From positions 5,116,739 to 5,180,738 of the forward strand of contig NZ_CP070973.1 of NCBI RefSeq assembly GCF_017086405.1: DNA of 64,000 bases, read 5' to 3'. Position numbers and translations under genes: made by a program. This DNA is from Mycobacterium gordonae. GTDB taxonomy: Bacteria; Actinomycetota; Actinomycetes; Mycobacteriales; Mycobacteriaceae. This document shows positions 1 through 8,505 of this stretch, one piece after another (within the stretch, counting starts at the first letter, position 1; the number at the start of each line of letters is the position of its first letter). The notes below the pieces were generated by a model. The model worked only from the letters and a program-made list of their open reading frames with translations. It did no database searches and was not told the origin of the DNA.

Positions 1-2
1 GA

Positions 3-836
3 GCCATCACGCACTTGCGCTCGCTGCGGGTGGATGTGGTTGTGCCGCAGATGTTCTGCTTACCCGGCATGACCTCCTACCGCCGACTGCTGAGCGCACT
101 GCGACTTCCCTACCTTGGCAATCCGCCCGAGGTGATGCAGATCGCGGCGGACAAGGCGACGGCACGGGCGATCGTCGCTGACGCCGGTGTCGCCGTGCCC
201 GCCGGCGAGGTGGTGCGAGCCGGTGAAGACGCGACCCTGCCGCTGCCGGTGGTGGTCAAGCCGGTATGCGCGGACAACTCGGTAGGTGTGTCCCTGGTGC
301 GCGCACCGGGAGAACTCCACCCCGCGATCGACACGGCACTCGGCTACGGGGGGTCGGCGTTGATCGAGTCGTACGTCGAGCTCGGGCGGGAAGTGCGGTG
401 CGGCATCGTCGTCCGCGACGGGGAACTGGTGTGCCTGCCGCTGGAAGAGTACGCGGTGGACGCGACGACCAAACCCATCCGTGACCACGACGACAAATTG
501 CGCCGCACCGAGGGCGGTGATCTGTACCTCGTGGCGAAGGACACCCGCTACGCGTGGATAGTGCCCACTGACGACCCGATCACCGAAAGGGTCTGGGAGG
601 CGGCGCGACGCTGTCACCGGGCCTTGGGCTGCCGTCACTACAGCCTGTTCGACTTCCGAATCGACCCGGACGGCAAGCCGTGGTTCCTCGAGGCCGGCCC
701 GTACTGCTCCTTCGCTCCCAGCAGCGTCATCGCCGTCATGGCGGCGGCGACCGGTATCGACGTCGCGGAGTTGTTCGCCGATCAACTTCGCGAAATCGGC
801 CTTGAGGGGGCACCGTGCTTGAGTGCACCACGCTGA
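3..836 (+). CDS. ATP-grasp ligase, D-Ala-D-Ala ligase-like (5' end outside window)
   Basis: The reading frame has no stop back to the window edge, so the N-terminus is probably missing; a TTG at 15 is the first possible start inside. The protein has the ATP-grasp layout of D-alanine-D-alanine ligases: a nucleotide-binding strand with VVVKP near residue 78, a second lobe containing YVELGREVRCGIV, and a C-terminal metal-binding strand (FDFRIDPDGKPWFLEAG). In true D-Ala ligases the last strand carries E-x-N; here it reads E-A-G, so one metal ligand looks replaced. I infer an ATP-dependent carboxylate-amine ligase joining unusual small amino-acid-like substrates rather than a cell-wall Ddl. It overlaps the next gene by 22 nt, which suggests translational coupling. 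Confidence 0.75.
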   Translation, partial: AITHLRSLRVDVVVPQMFCLPGMTSYRRLLSALRLPYLGNPPEVMQIAADKATARAIVADAGVAVPAGEVVRAGEDATLPLPVVVKPVCADNSVGVSLVRAPGELHPAIDTALGYGGSALIESYVELGREVRCGIVVRDGELVCLPLEEYAVDATTKPIRDHDDKLRRTEGGDLYLVAKDTRYAWIVPTDDPITERVWEAARRCHRALGCRHYSLFDFRIDPDGKPWFLEAGPYCSFAPSSVIAVMAAATGIDVAELFADQLREIGLEGAPCLSAPR

Positions 837-1612
837 AACCACTTGGGGCGTTGATAACCGGCCTTTCGGTCGGCGCGTTGACCGCACCGTACGTGCACGC
901 ACTGCGCCTGGTGCTTGCGCGCCGCGGTGTGATCGTCCTGCCTGACCAGACAATCGACGACGAAGCCTTCCTGCGTTTTCTGCGCAGCTTCGGTCCAATC
1001 GTGTTCACCGCCGGCGAATCTCCCGTACCGGGATGCCCGGATCTCAACTTGGTCAGCAACGTCGGACGCGACCGGCCGCCCCGCTCGACGTTTCACACCG
1101 ATACCAGTTACGTAAGAAACCCCCCGGTCTACACCGCCTTGCGAGCGGTCCAGGTTCCTAATCGCGGCGGGCACACGCTATTCACCGACCAGCACGCCGC
1201 CTACCGGACACTGCCTGACTCAGTCCGCAGCCACCTCGACGGGCGCACCATCACCCACATCATGACGGGCCTGGACCTGGGCGCAGACCAGGAGATGGCG
1301 GCGCAGCACCCGGTCTTCCTGATGCACCCGGAGTCCGGTCGGACCGCGTTGTATCTGTCGGCGCCCCAGCGCTGCGCCGCGGTTAGCGGCATGTCGCCTG
1401 AGCTGGCGAAAGAGACCATTGCCTTCCTGTTCCGCCATTCGACGCGGGCGGACAATGTCTACCGCCATGAATGGTCGCCGGGGGATGTCGTGATGTGGGA
1501 CAACCGCTGCGTACTGCATCGCGCCGACCACGGTGGGGTGGTCGGGGACCGCGTTATGCACCGCGGTATGGTCGCCGATCACCGGTCAGGTTCCAGTTCC
1601 GCGAAAGAGTGA
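815..1612 (+). CDS. TauD/TfdA-family Fe(II)/2-oxoglutarate dioxygenase
   Basis: This 265-residue protein starts with GTG inside the end of the ATP-grasp gene. It shows the iron-binding triad of the family: H94-x-D96 in FHTDTSY and a distal H235 in CVLHRADH, followed by R250 (MHRGM), the usual 2-oxoglutarate-binding arginine. Length is normal for the family (about 270-300). Such enzymes hydroxylate or desaturate small acids, including amino acids and carrier-bound acyl groups. Tight linkage to a ligase and an FAD oxidoreductase suggests it tailors a small metabolite; the substrate cannot be read from the sequence. Confidence 0.85.
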   Translation: MLECTTLKPLGALITGLSVGALTAPYVHALRLVLARRGVIVLPDQTIDDEAFLRFLRSFGPIVFTAGESPVPGCPDLNLVSNVGRDRPPRSTFHTDTSYVRNPPVYTALRAVQVPNRGGHTLFTDQHAAYRTLPDSVRSHLDGRTITHIMTGLDLGADQEMAAQHPVFLMHPESGRTALYLSAPQRCAAVSGMSPELAKETIAFLFRHSTRADNVYRHEWSPGDVVMWDNRCVLHRADHGGVVGDRVMHRGMVADHRSGSSSAKE

Positions 1613-1618
1613 GCTGAT

Positions 1619-2860
1619 ATGGACGAAACAGAGGTTCTGGTCATCGGCGCCGGGTTGGCCGGTTTGCGCTGTGCCGACGTGCTGGCGACAGCGGGGCGCG
1701 ATGTCCTGGTCTGGGAGGCGAAGGGTCAGGTCGGTGGCCGGATCCGGACCGACATCGTCGACGGATTCCGGTGTGACCGCGGGTTTCAGGTGCTCAACCC
1801 GGCATACCCGGAACTGCGCAAGGCAGTCGACCTGGCGCAGCTGGACCTGCAACCGTTCGGCGCGGGGGTTGTGGTTCGCCGCGAGGTGGGTTCATCCGTG
1901 TGGGTGCATCCGCTGCGCGCCCCCGGGCGAGTGCCGGCCATGGTGACTTCCGGCGCCATCACGCCTCGCGACCTGGTCGCGCTGGTGCGCTGGGTGGCCC
2001 CGGCCGCCCGGCCGAAAAGCCTCAAGAAGCAACGGGATCGGGACATCTGTCTGCGAGAAGCGCTGGATCGGGCGGGCCTGGGCGGCGAGGTGCGCAGGGT
2101 GGTTGACCGCTTCATGGCCGGTGTGCTGCTCGAGACGACCGGGATCACGTCGAACGCGTTCGCGTTACTGCTGGCGCGGATGTTCGCGCTCGGGGTTCCT
2201 GCGCTGCCGGCCGACGGCATGCAAGCCCTGCCGCGACAGTTGGCCGCGCCGATCAGCGATCGAATAGCGTTGGAGCACAGAGCCTTCCGTATCGACCCCG
2301 ATGGCAAGCAGCACCTCGTTCATGCCGAGGGAGCGGGTGTCCGGGCACGGCATGTGGTGGTCGCGACGGATGCGGTCGCGGCGGCGTGGTTGACAACCGA
2401 GACGGCGCCACACATGCAGGGGGTCGTGACCGATTGGTGGGCAACCGATCATGCGGTGCCGGGTCCGCCGATGCTGCGGGTGGACGGCCGTTCCCATCCC
2501 CGCGGACCGGTGTTGAACACCGCAGTGATCAGTGCCGCCGCCCCGACATATGCGCCGCCCGGCCGACACCTCATTGCGGCCTCGGCGGTGGTGGCCGGCG
2601 ATGGAACGGTGCCGTCGGAAAGCGCGATGCGGGCCCATGCCGCAGACATCATGGAAACCGACAGTCGCGGTTGGAAGCCGTTGACCAGACACGTCATACC
2701 CAAAGCGCTGCCGGCACAGGGCGCGCCGCTGTCCGTGCGCCGGCCGATCCGCACCGCGGCGGGGATATGGCTGTGCGGCGACCATCGCGACACCGCCTCG
2801 ATTCAAGGCGCACTGGTCAGCGGGCGCCGCACCGCCGAGGCTATTCTCGCGGCGCGATGA
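1619..2860 (+). CDS. FAD-dependent amine oxidase/phytoene desaturase-like oxidoreductase
   Basis: The 413-residue protein opens with a Rossmann FAD motif (VIGAGLAGL, residues 8-16), then the GGRIRT motif typical of amine oxidases and carotenoid desaturases. It ends with the second FAD contact region (GIWLCGDH...SIQGALVSGRRTA). It starts 6 nt after the dioxygenase stop, so the three genes form one transcription unit. Known relatives oxidise amines or desaturate isoprenoids; the substrate here is unknown. The gene ends convergently, overlapping the 3' end of the TetR gene by about 20 nt. Confidence 0.85.
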   Translation: MDETEVLVIGAGLAGLRCADVLATAGRDVLVWEAKGQVGGRIRTDIVDGFRCDRGFQVLNPAYPELRKAVDLAQLDLQPFGAGVVVRREVGSSVWVHPLRAPGRVPAMVTSGAITPRDLVALVRWVAPAARPKSLKKQRDRDICLREALDRAGLGGEVRRVVDRFMAGVLLETTGITSNAFALLLARMFALGVPALPADGMQALPRQLAAPISDRIALEHRAFRIDPDGKQHLVHAEGAGVRARHVVVATDAVAAAWLTTETAPHMQGVVTDWWATDHAVPGPPMLRVDGRSHPRGPVLNTAVISAAAPTYAPPGRHLIAASAVVAGDGTVPSESAMRAHAADIMETDSRGWKPLTRHVIPKALPAQGAPLSVRRPIRTAAGIWLCGDHRDTASIQGALVSGRRTAEAILAAR

Positions 2861-3413
2861 TTCGCCGGGCCGCCTCGACGACGGTTGCACGCCGGGCCGC
2901 CAGCACCTCAGCATCGGAAGACTGAGCGTCCGGGTGCGGTGACTGTGCCCAGGACAGTCCCACACCGAACAGCACCACCAGCAGATCCATGGGGCGCCAA
3001 GAAGAGTCGACATAGCCGGCAGCCTGAGCTTCCTCGATGGCGCGAATGTCGCGTTCCGGAACCGAATCCCACTCGAGTGCGGGCGGCGGGTCCAGTGTCA
3101 GCCCCTCGAGGCTTGCCCAGGTGATCATCCTCAGATGCTCGGGACGCCGGCAGGCGAGATCGAAGATGTCGCCGACGAAGTCCGGGACCGCCTCCGGCCG
3201 CAGTGTGACGGCAGCGAAGAACTCGGCGCTGTCGGCGGCGACCACGCTGCGGAAAAGCGTTTCCTTGTCCCGGAAGTGTGCGTACAACCGCTCTTTGCTG
3301 GCACTTGCGGCGCGGGCGATGCGGTCGATCCGGGCGCCGGCCAACCCGAATTGGGCGAACTCCGATCGAGCGGCGCCCAGGATCGTGTCGCGAAGTTCGT
3401 CTGTACTACGCAT
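2841..3413 (-). CDS. TetR-family transcriptional regulator
   Basis: About 190 residues, with a TetR N-terminal helix-turn-helix: LRDTILGAARSEFAQFG, GLAGARIDRIARAA, then the recognition helix KERLYAHFRDKETLF. The C-terminal ligand domain is unassigned. TTG (3419) and GTG (3416) lie in frame just upstream; I chose the ATG at 3413. It is divergent from the acyltransferase gene across a 66-nt gap that contains a perfect 14-bp palindrome, so it probably represses that gene and itself. Confidence 0.88.
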   Translation of the reverse strand: MRSTDELRDTILGAARSEFAQFGLAGARIDRIARAASASKERLYAHFRDKETLFRSVVAADSAEFFAAVTLRPEAVPDFVGDIFDLACRRPEHLRMITWASLEGLTLDPPPALEWDSVPERDIRAIEEAQAAGYVDSSWRPMDLLVVLFGVGLSWAQSPHPDAQSSDAEVLAARRATVVEAARRIIAPRE

Positions 3414-3429
3414 CACCAAAAGGTACCAT

Positions 3430-3443
3430 ACGAACTAGTTCGT
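3430..3443. promoter_or_regulatory. Palindromic operator between tetR and acyltransferase genes
   Basis: ACGAACTAGTTCGT is a perfect 14-bp palindrome in the short divergent intergenic region. Position and symmetry fit a TetR dimer operator covering both promoters. Binding is inferred. Confidence 0.6.
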
Positions 3444-3479
3444 TCGGTATAGTGGCCAGGAACTGAAATGGAGGACACC

Positions 3480-4334
3480 ATGACCGAGGCACGTGAGGCC
3501 GTGATGAACCATCCTCGCCGGGTGCAGATCCTGAGCGAGGCGCTGCAGACGATCCAGGGCGGCATCCAACCCGTCGTCGACCTGTACCGCCCGTATGTCA
3601 GTGGCCTGGAGAAGCTACCCGCCGATGGCCGGTTTCTGTTGGTCGGCAACCACACTCAGCAGGCTCAGGCCGAGATTCTGCTCGTTCCGCACTTTGTCCG
3701 GCGGGTGACCGGCACCCGGGTGCGGCCACTGGCCGACCGCAAGTTCGGGCAGGCCAAAGGACTCGGACGTGACCTGATCGCCGCCTATGGAGGCGTCGTC
3801 GGCGCCCCGGACGCGGCGAGTGAACTGATGCGCCATAACGAGACCATCCTGGTGTTCCCCGGCGGAGGCCGCGAGATCGCCAAATTCAAAGGCGAGGAGT
3901 ATCAGCTCAATTGGCGCGGCCGGTCCGGATTCGCGCGCCTCGCGGTGGAGCATAACTACCCGATCGTGCCGGTCGGCCTGGTCGGCGGCGACGATGTCTA
4001 CAAGAGCCTGGTCACCCGCGACAGCAGGCTGGGTCGCCTCAGCCAAGCGGTCAGCAAAAGAATCAGCGGCGATGCCGACATGGCGATGCCGTTGCTGCGG
4101 GGCATCGGACCGACCCTCATCCCCCGCCCCCAGCGGATGTATCTGCGCTTCGGCGATCCGATCGACACCACGAAGCCCAAGAAAAAACCGGCGGACACCT
4201 GGGTGTCGACGGTGCGCGACCACACCCAGCACGAACTCGAAGCGATCCTGCGGGATCTGCTCGCGCTGCGGGCCGACGACCCCTTCCGGGAACTCAACCC
4301 GCTGGCGTGGTCGCGCGCGGTCGCGGCGAACTAG
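3480..4334 (+). CDS. Lysophospholipid acyltransferase-family protein (PlsC/DAGAT-like)
   Basis: A 284-residue acyltransferase. The start at 3480 is chosen because GGAGG sits about six nucleotides upstream; an in-frame ATG at 3468 is possible. Block I reads GNHTQQAQAE, a variant of the NHx4D motif in which the acid is displaced. Block III is FPGGGREI, as in diacylglycerol-acyltransferase-type members (PGG-x-x-E). VEHNYPIVPVGLVG resembles block IV. There is no clear transmembrane span. The likely role is acyl transfer from acyl-CoA to a glycerolipid or other hydroxyl acceptor at the membrane, under control of the divergent TetR. Acceptor and donor are unknown. Confidence 0.78.
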   Translation: MTEAREAVMNHPRRVQILSEALQTIQGGIQPVVDLYRPYVSGLEKLPADGRFLLVGNHTQQAQAEILLVPHFVRRVTGTRVRPLADRKFGQAKGLGRDLIAAYGGVVGAPDAASELMRHNETILVFPGGGREIAKFKGEEYQLNWRGRSGFARLAVEHNYPIVPVGLVGGDDVYKSLVTRDSRLGRLSQAVSKRISGDADMAMPLLRGIGPTLIPRPQRMYLRFGDPIDTTKPKKKPADTWVSTVRDHTQHELEAILRDLLALRADDPFRELNPLAWSRAVAAN

Positions 4335-5342
4335 GCCGGGCGGGACCCCGAAAGGGCACGCCGGGCCACGAGATCCAGCACGTACCCGATGGCGCCGATC
4401 ACCACGATCACCGCGACCACTGGCCGTATGCCAACTGGTCGCGAGCGTAGAGGATCTGATATCCGAGACCCGAGCGCACCCCCAACATTTCGGTCGGCAC
4501 CAACACCACCCAGGCGATACCCAACGCCACTCGCAGACCCGTTTGCAGATGGCCGCGGATTGCGGGCAGCACCACGACGGCGAGCTGTTCGAGGCGAGTG
4601 GCGCCGAACGATCTGGCGACCTAGAGGTAGCCCGGGTCAATGGCGTGCACACCGGCGGCGGTGTTGATCAGGATCGGCCACACCGAGGCCGCGGCGATCA
4701 GAAAGACCACCGGTTCGTCGCCGAGCCCCAAGAGTGCCACCGAGACCGGCGCCCACGACAACGGAGAAATCATCCGCAGAAACTGGACGACCGGTCGGGT
4801 AGCGCGCTCGGCGGTGTCGTTCAGCCCGATCGGTAACCCGGCCGGAATGCCGATCACGGCGCCGACCAACAGACCGACCAGCAGGTGCCACAGGCTAACC
4901 CCGGTGTCGGCCAGCAGCACACCGCGGTTGTACAACTCGCCTAGCGCCTTGGCCACCTGCACCGGCGTCGTCACGTGCAGCAGGGAATGTGCCGGGGCCA
5001 GCACCGCGGTCGCCAGCCACCACGCGCCCACAGCGATCACGATCGCAAGCGCGGGTACCCACCGGCGCCGAACGGGACCGGTCGATGACGCCAGCAACAG
5101 GTCCTCGTCCACGTCGTGGGCGGTCGCGCCACACCGTTGGCACTGGACCACTCGACGGTGCCCGAGGTGAGCGTCTCCAGCCCGGCAATCACCCGTAACA
5201 GTGTGGATTTGCCGCTGCCGCTACGCCCGAGAATCGCCCGGAAGTCGCCATCGTCGATCGTCAAGTCGATGTCGGCGAGGGCGTGACTGTCGGCATCAAA
5301 GCGCTTGTGGCCACCGACAATTCGTACAGTGGCAATTCCCAA
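4331..5342 (-). pseudogene. Remnant of SsuB/SsuC-type ABC transporter (ATPase and permease, deleted and frameshifted)
   Basis: Read on the minus strand from 5342, the first 60 or so residues are the start of an ABC ATPase with an intact Walker A (GRSGSGKST), ending around VIAGLETLTSGTVEW. The rest of the ATPase (Q-loop, signature, Walker B) is gone and the DNA passes straight into an SsuC/TauC-like permease in another frame (WVPALAIVIAVGAWW ... WPILINTAAGVHAIDPGYL). The permease has an in-frame TAG at 4621-4623. The homologous sequence then continues (VARSFGATRLEQL ... GYQILYARDQLAYGQW), then shifts frame near 4420 for the C-terminal helix (VIGAIGYVLDLVARRAL) and ends at 4331. A large deletion, a stop and a frameshift make this a dead nitrate/sulfonate-type importer. 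Confidence 0.85.
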
Positions 5343-5759
5343 ATTCGGACTCCTCTCGACAGACCTGTGTGGTTCACGTTTCCCGGTCTGGCCCGTCGGT
5401 TGTCCACGTGAACCGGCGCGCCGGCGAGGGCGGCGCCGTGGTCAGCCGCGCAGCAGTTCCGTCGAGCGCGCGAAGGTCGCTCGAACCTGACAAGCACTGT
5501 CGCTCAACGGTACTCACCATCGACGATGAAGACACCACGGCGTCACTCCCCGTCGGCCCGCCCGGGAGATGGGATCGCGCTGATCGCAACAAGCCCGCGA
5601 AACCGGCGAGTTTCGTCCCGCTGAGTCGACGCATACCTTTTGCCGCACCTACGTCGCAGGTAGCTTTTCTCATGGCCCGACCCTCGCTCGCGAGCGTCCC
5701 CACGTTGCCGGCCACGACGGCGTGTCGTCGGCAACAGCACACCGTTCGAAGGAGCAGCA
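5343..5759. promoter_or_regulatory. Intergenic region upstream of the DUF3556 gene
   Basis: No convincing gene lies in these 417 nt. They hold a 9-bp inverted repeat, GGTTCACGT (5371-5379) and ACGTGAACC (5406-5414), 26 nt apart, which could be an old operator of the dead transporter or of the following gene. A good ribosome-binding site (AAGGAG, 5749-5754) precedes the next start. Confidence 0.4.
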
Positions 5760-7487
5760 ATGGGGTTCATTCAGCCGAACCTGCCCGTCGTCGAGATGGC
5801 TGAATGGAGCAAACGTCCGCGGGCGCAGCGCGTGGTCCCGATGATGCAGCACATCGCCGCGAACGGCTTCGGCACACCGCTGATCATGCACGTGATGTAC
5901 GGCATCAAGATCTTGCTCTACATCCTGGGCGCCTGGGCATTGGCCTCGACCACAACGGGCGTCGGCGGATTCACCGACGTCGCATCGTGGTGGACCGAGC
6001 CCATCGTCTTCCAGAAGGCCGTGCTCTACACGATGCTGTTCGAGGTTCTTGGCCTCGGTTGCTGTTTCGGGCCGCTGGCCGGGCGCTACTTCCCGCCGAT
6101 CGGTTCTGCCCTGTACTGGCTGCGCCCCGCAACCATCCGCCTGCCGCCGTGGCCCGGCCGGATACCCCTGACTGACGGCACCGACAGAACTCCGTTCGAC
6201 GCGCTGCTCTACGCGGCCCTGCTCATCCTGCTCGCCACCGCCGTGGTGTCCGACGGCAGCGGTCCGATTCCGGCCCTGGACACCACGATCGGCGTGCTGC
6301 CCCGATGGCAACCGATCGCCATACTCTCCGTGCTGGCCGTACTCGGCCTGCGCGACAAGATCATCTTCCTGGCCGCCCGCGGGGAGGTGTACGCGCCGCT
6401 GACGCTGGTGTTCCTGTTCTCCGGGGCGGACATCGTGGTCGGGGCGAAGGTGGTGTTCATGGTCATCTGGCTCGGCGCGGCAACGTCCAAGCTGAACAAG
6501 CACTTTCCTTTCGTGATCTCCACCATGCTGGCGAACAACCCGTTCATTCCCTCGGGATTCCTCAAGCGGTCGCTGTTCAAGAAGTACCCGGATGATTTGC
6601 GACCCAGCGCCTTGTCCGGATTCATCGCGCACTTTTCGACCGCTGTGGAGGGGCTGGTGCCGTTGGTGCTCCTCTTTTCGCACGGCGGATGGCCCACGGC
6701 CATCGCCGCCTTCGTGATGATCGTCTTCCACCTCAACATCCTGTTGGCATTCCCGATGGGGGTTCCGCTGGAGTGGAACGTCTTCATGATGTTCGGGGTG
6801 CTGTGGCTGTTCGTCGCGCACGCGGGCGTAGGCCTCTCCGATGTGCACCAACCGGTGTTGGTGGCCGCATTGTTCACGGTGGTCGCCGGCACCGTGGTCA
6901 TCGGAAACCTGTTCCCGCGCAAGGTTTCCTTCCTGCCCGGCATGCGGTATTACGCCGGCAACTGGGACACCACCGTCTGGTGCGTCAAGCCGTCGGCCGA
7001 CGAGAAGATCCGCATCGGCTCGCGCGCGCTCGGGCCGATGCAGCACCTTCAGCTCGAGCGGTTGTACAAGAGCAAAGAGGCCACCCTGGTCCCCATCCAC
7101 CTCGCCTACGCATTTCGCGGCATGAACACCCACGGGAGGGCGCTGTTCACCCTCGCGCACCGGGCCCTGGCCGGATACGACGAAGACGACTACAACCTCT
7201 GCGAGGGTGAGGTGTTGTGCGCGATGGTGCTCGGCTGGAACTTCGGCGACGGGCATCTGCACAACGAGTGCCTCATCGAGGCGCTGCAGAAGCGGTGCGG
7301 ATTCGAGCCCGGTGAGGTGCGGGTGGTGATCCTCGACTCACAACCCATCCAGACGCAGCGCCAGGAATATCGGCTGGTGGACGCGGCGACGGGGGAGTTC
7401 GAGCGCGGGTACGTGGAGGTCGCCGATATGGCCGGGGCCCAGCCTTGGGACGACAACATTCCGATTCACGTCACCCGGCAGGCATGA
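5760..7487 (+). CDS. DUF3556-type multi-pass membrane protein
   Basis: A 575-residue protein with many hydrophobic spans (for example MYGIKILLYILGAWALA, LYAALLILLATAVV, AIAAFVMIVFHLNILLAF, VLVAALFTVVAGTVVIG) in the first 400 residues, followed by a soluble C-terminal domain of about 170 residues. Length and layout match the actinobacterial transmembrane family I know as DUF3556; that assignment is from memory and not from a search. The start has a strong AAGGAG site. It appears to be a single-gene unit. Biochemical function is not known to me. Confidence 0.7.
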   Translation: MGFIQPNLPVVEMAEWSKRPRAQRVVPMMQHIAANGFGTPLIMHVMYGIKILLYILGAWALASTTTGVGGFTDVASWWTEPIVFQKAVLYTMLFEVLGLGCCFGPLAGRYFPPIGSALYWLRPATIRLPPWPGRIPLTDGTDRTPFDALLYAALLILLATAVVSDGSGPIPALDTTIGVLPRWQPIAILSVLAVLGLRDKIIFLAARGEVYAPLTLVFLFSGADIVVGAKVVFMVIWLGAATSKLNKHFPFVISTMLANNPFIPSGFLKRSLFKKYPDDLRPSALSGFIAHFSTAVEGLVPLVLLFSHGGWPTAIAAFVMIVFHLNILLAFPMGVPLEWNVFMMFGVLWLFVAHAGVGLSDVHQPVLVAALFTVVAGTVVIGNLFPRKVSFLPGMRYYAGNWDTTVWCVKPSADEKIRIGSRALGPMQHLQLERLYKSKEATLVPIHLAYAFRGMNTHGRALFTLAHRALAGYDEDDYNLCEGEVLCAMVLGWNFGDGHLHNECLIEALQKRCGFEPGEVRVVILDSQPIQTQRQEYRLVDAATGEFERGYVEVADMAGAQPWDDNIPIHVTRQA

Positions 7488-7596
7488 AAGGTCAACCGGC
7501 GTGACGACCGCGGTGATCGCTGGTCTGGTGGTGGTGTCCGTCGGGGCGGCTGAAAGCCCTGGTCTCCGGCTACTTCGTGGCGCGGCGCTGAGTCGA

Positions 7597-7824
7597 TCAG
7601 TGCTTTCTGATCCGGTAGATCACCACGACGACGGCGGCTGCGCCGATCCCGGTCAGCGACACCGTCACGATCGGCTTGTTGAGGAATTCGATGACCTTGG
7701 CCTTGACGTCGTCGGCCAGGCGGCGAGGATTGGCCCGTTCCGCAAGCGAGTCGACGGTGGCCGCCAGCTGCTCACGGGCCTGGTCGATCTCCTGCTTGAT
7801 GGTGTCGGGATCGCGGTCCGCCAC
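7597..7824 (-). CDS. Small DUF3618-type membrane protein (Rv2520c-like)
   Basis: About 75 residues from a GTG at 7824. A charged, coiled-coil-like N-terminus (DTIKQEIDQAREQLAATVDSL) is followed by one transmembrane helix (VTVSLTGIGAAAVVVVIYRI) and a basic tail (RKH). This is the usual build of DUF3618 proteins. Its position divergent from bcp, and its length, match Rv2520c of M. tuberculosis as I remember it. An in-frame start at 7854 would add ten residues. Function unknown. Confidence 0.8.
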   Translation of the reverse strand: MADRDPDTIKQEIDQAREQLAATVDSLAERANPRRLADDVKAKVIEFLNKPIVTVSLTGIGAAAVVVVIYRIRKH

Positions 7825-7904
7825 GTGTCTGTCCTCCAAGTCAGGCTGGTGCACTGAGCAACTACCCTAGTGCCGACGCTTCGGCGACAAGAAAGGGATA
7901 CACC

Positions 7905-8378
7905 TTGACCGAGACCACGCGGCTGGCGCCAGGCGACAAAGCGCCCGCCTTCAACCTGCCCGACGCCGACGGCAACATCGTCAAATTGTCCGACTACAAG
8001 GGACGCCGCGTCGTCGTGTACTTCTACCCCGCCGCCTCGACGCCCGGCTGCACCAAACAGGCCTGCGATTTCCGTGACAGCCTGGCCGAGCTCAACGAGG
8101 CCGGCATCGACGTCGTGGGTATCTCGCCAGACAAGCCGGAGAAGCTGGCCAAGTTCCGCGACGCCGAGGGTCTGACGTTCCCCCTGCTGTCCGACCCGGA
8201 GCGCAAGGTGCTCACTGCTTACGGCGCGTTCGGCGAGAAGCCGATGTACGGCAAGACGGTGACCGGGGTGATCCGCTCGACCTTCGTGGTCGACGAGAGG
8301 GGCAAGATCGCCGTCGCACAGTACAACGTCAAGGCTACGGGGCACGTGGCGAAGTTGCGGCGGGATCTGTCGGTCTGA
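7905..8378 (+). CDS. bcp: Peroxiredoxin, bacterioferritin comigratory protein (Bcp/PrxQ)
   Basis: A 157-residue thiol peroxidase starting with TTG behind a GAAAGGGA site. The AhpC/TSA fold is clear: peroxidatic C49 in STPGCTKQ, with C54 five residues later in QACDFRD as the PrxQ-type resolving cysteine, and GISPDKPEKLAKF and STFVVDERGKI typical of Bcp. It reduces hydrogen peroxide and organic hydroperoxides in the cytosol using thioredoxin-type donors. Flanked by the Rv2520c-like and Rv2522c-like genes, it corresponds to Rv2521. Confidence 0.95.
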   Translation: MTETTRLAPGDKAPAFNLPDADGNIVKLSDYKGRRVVVYFYPAASTPGCTKQACDFRDSLAELNEAGIDVVGISPDKPEKLAKFRDAEGLTFPLLSDPERKVLTAYGAFGEKPMYGKTVTGVIRSTFVVDERGKIAVAQYNVKATGHVAKLRRDLSV

Positions 8379-8505
8379 GCCGGGCACCCAACGAAACTTG
8401 ACACGAAACTTGACCGACGTTTGCGGTGAGGGGACCGGGACCGCAACCTGAGCCGCCCACATACACCGGCCTCGGCGTCGTCGTGCGCGATGCCCGACGC
8501 CTATC

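Noticed and set aside
5670..7262. 530-codon minus-strand open frame opposite the DUF3556 gene
   Set aside because: Low-complexity His/Arg/Gly-rich translation without domains; shadow of the membrane protein gene.
7501..7857. Plus-strand 118-codon frame opposite the DUF3618 gene
   Set aside because: No family features; the minus strand encodes a typical DUF3618 protein in the Rv2520c position.
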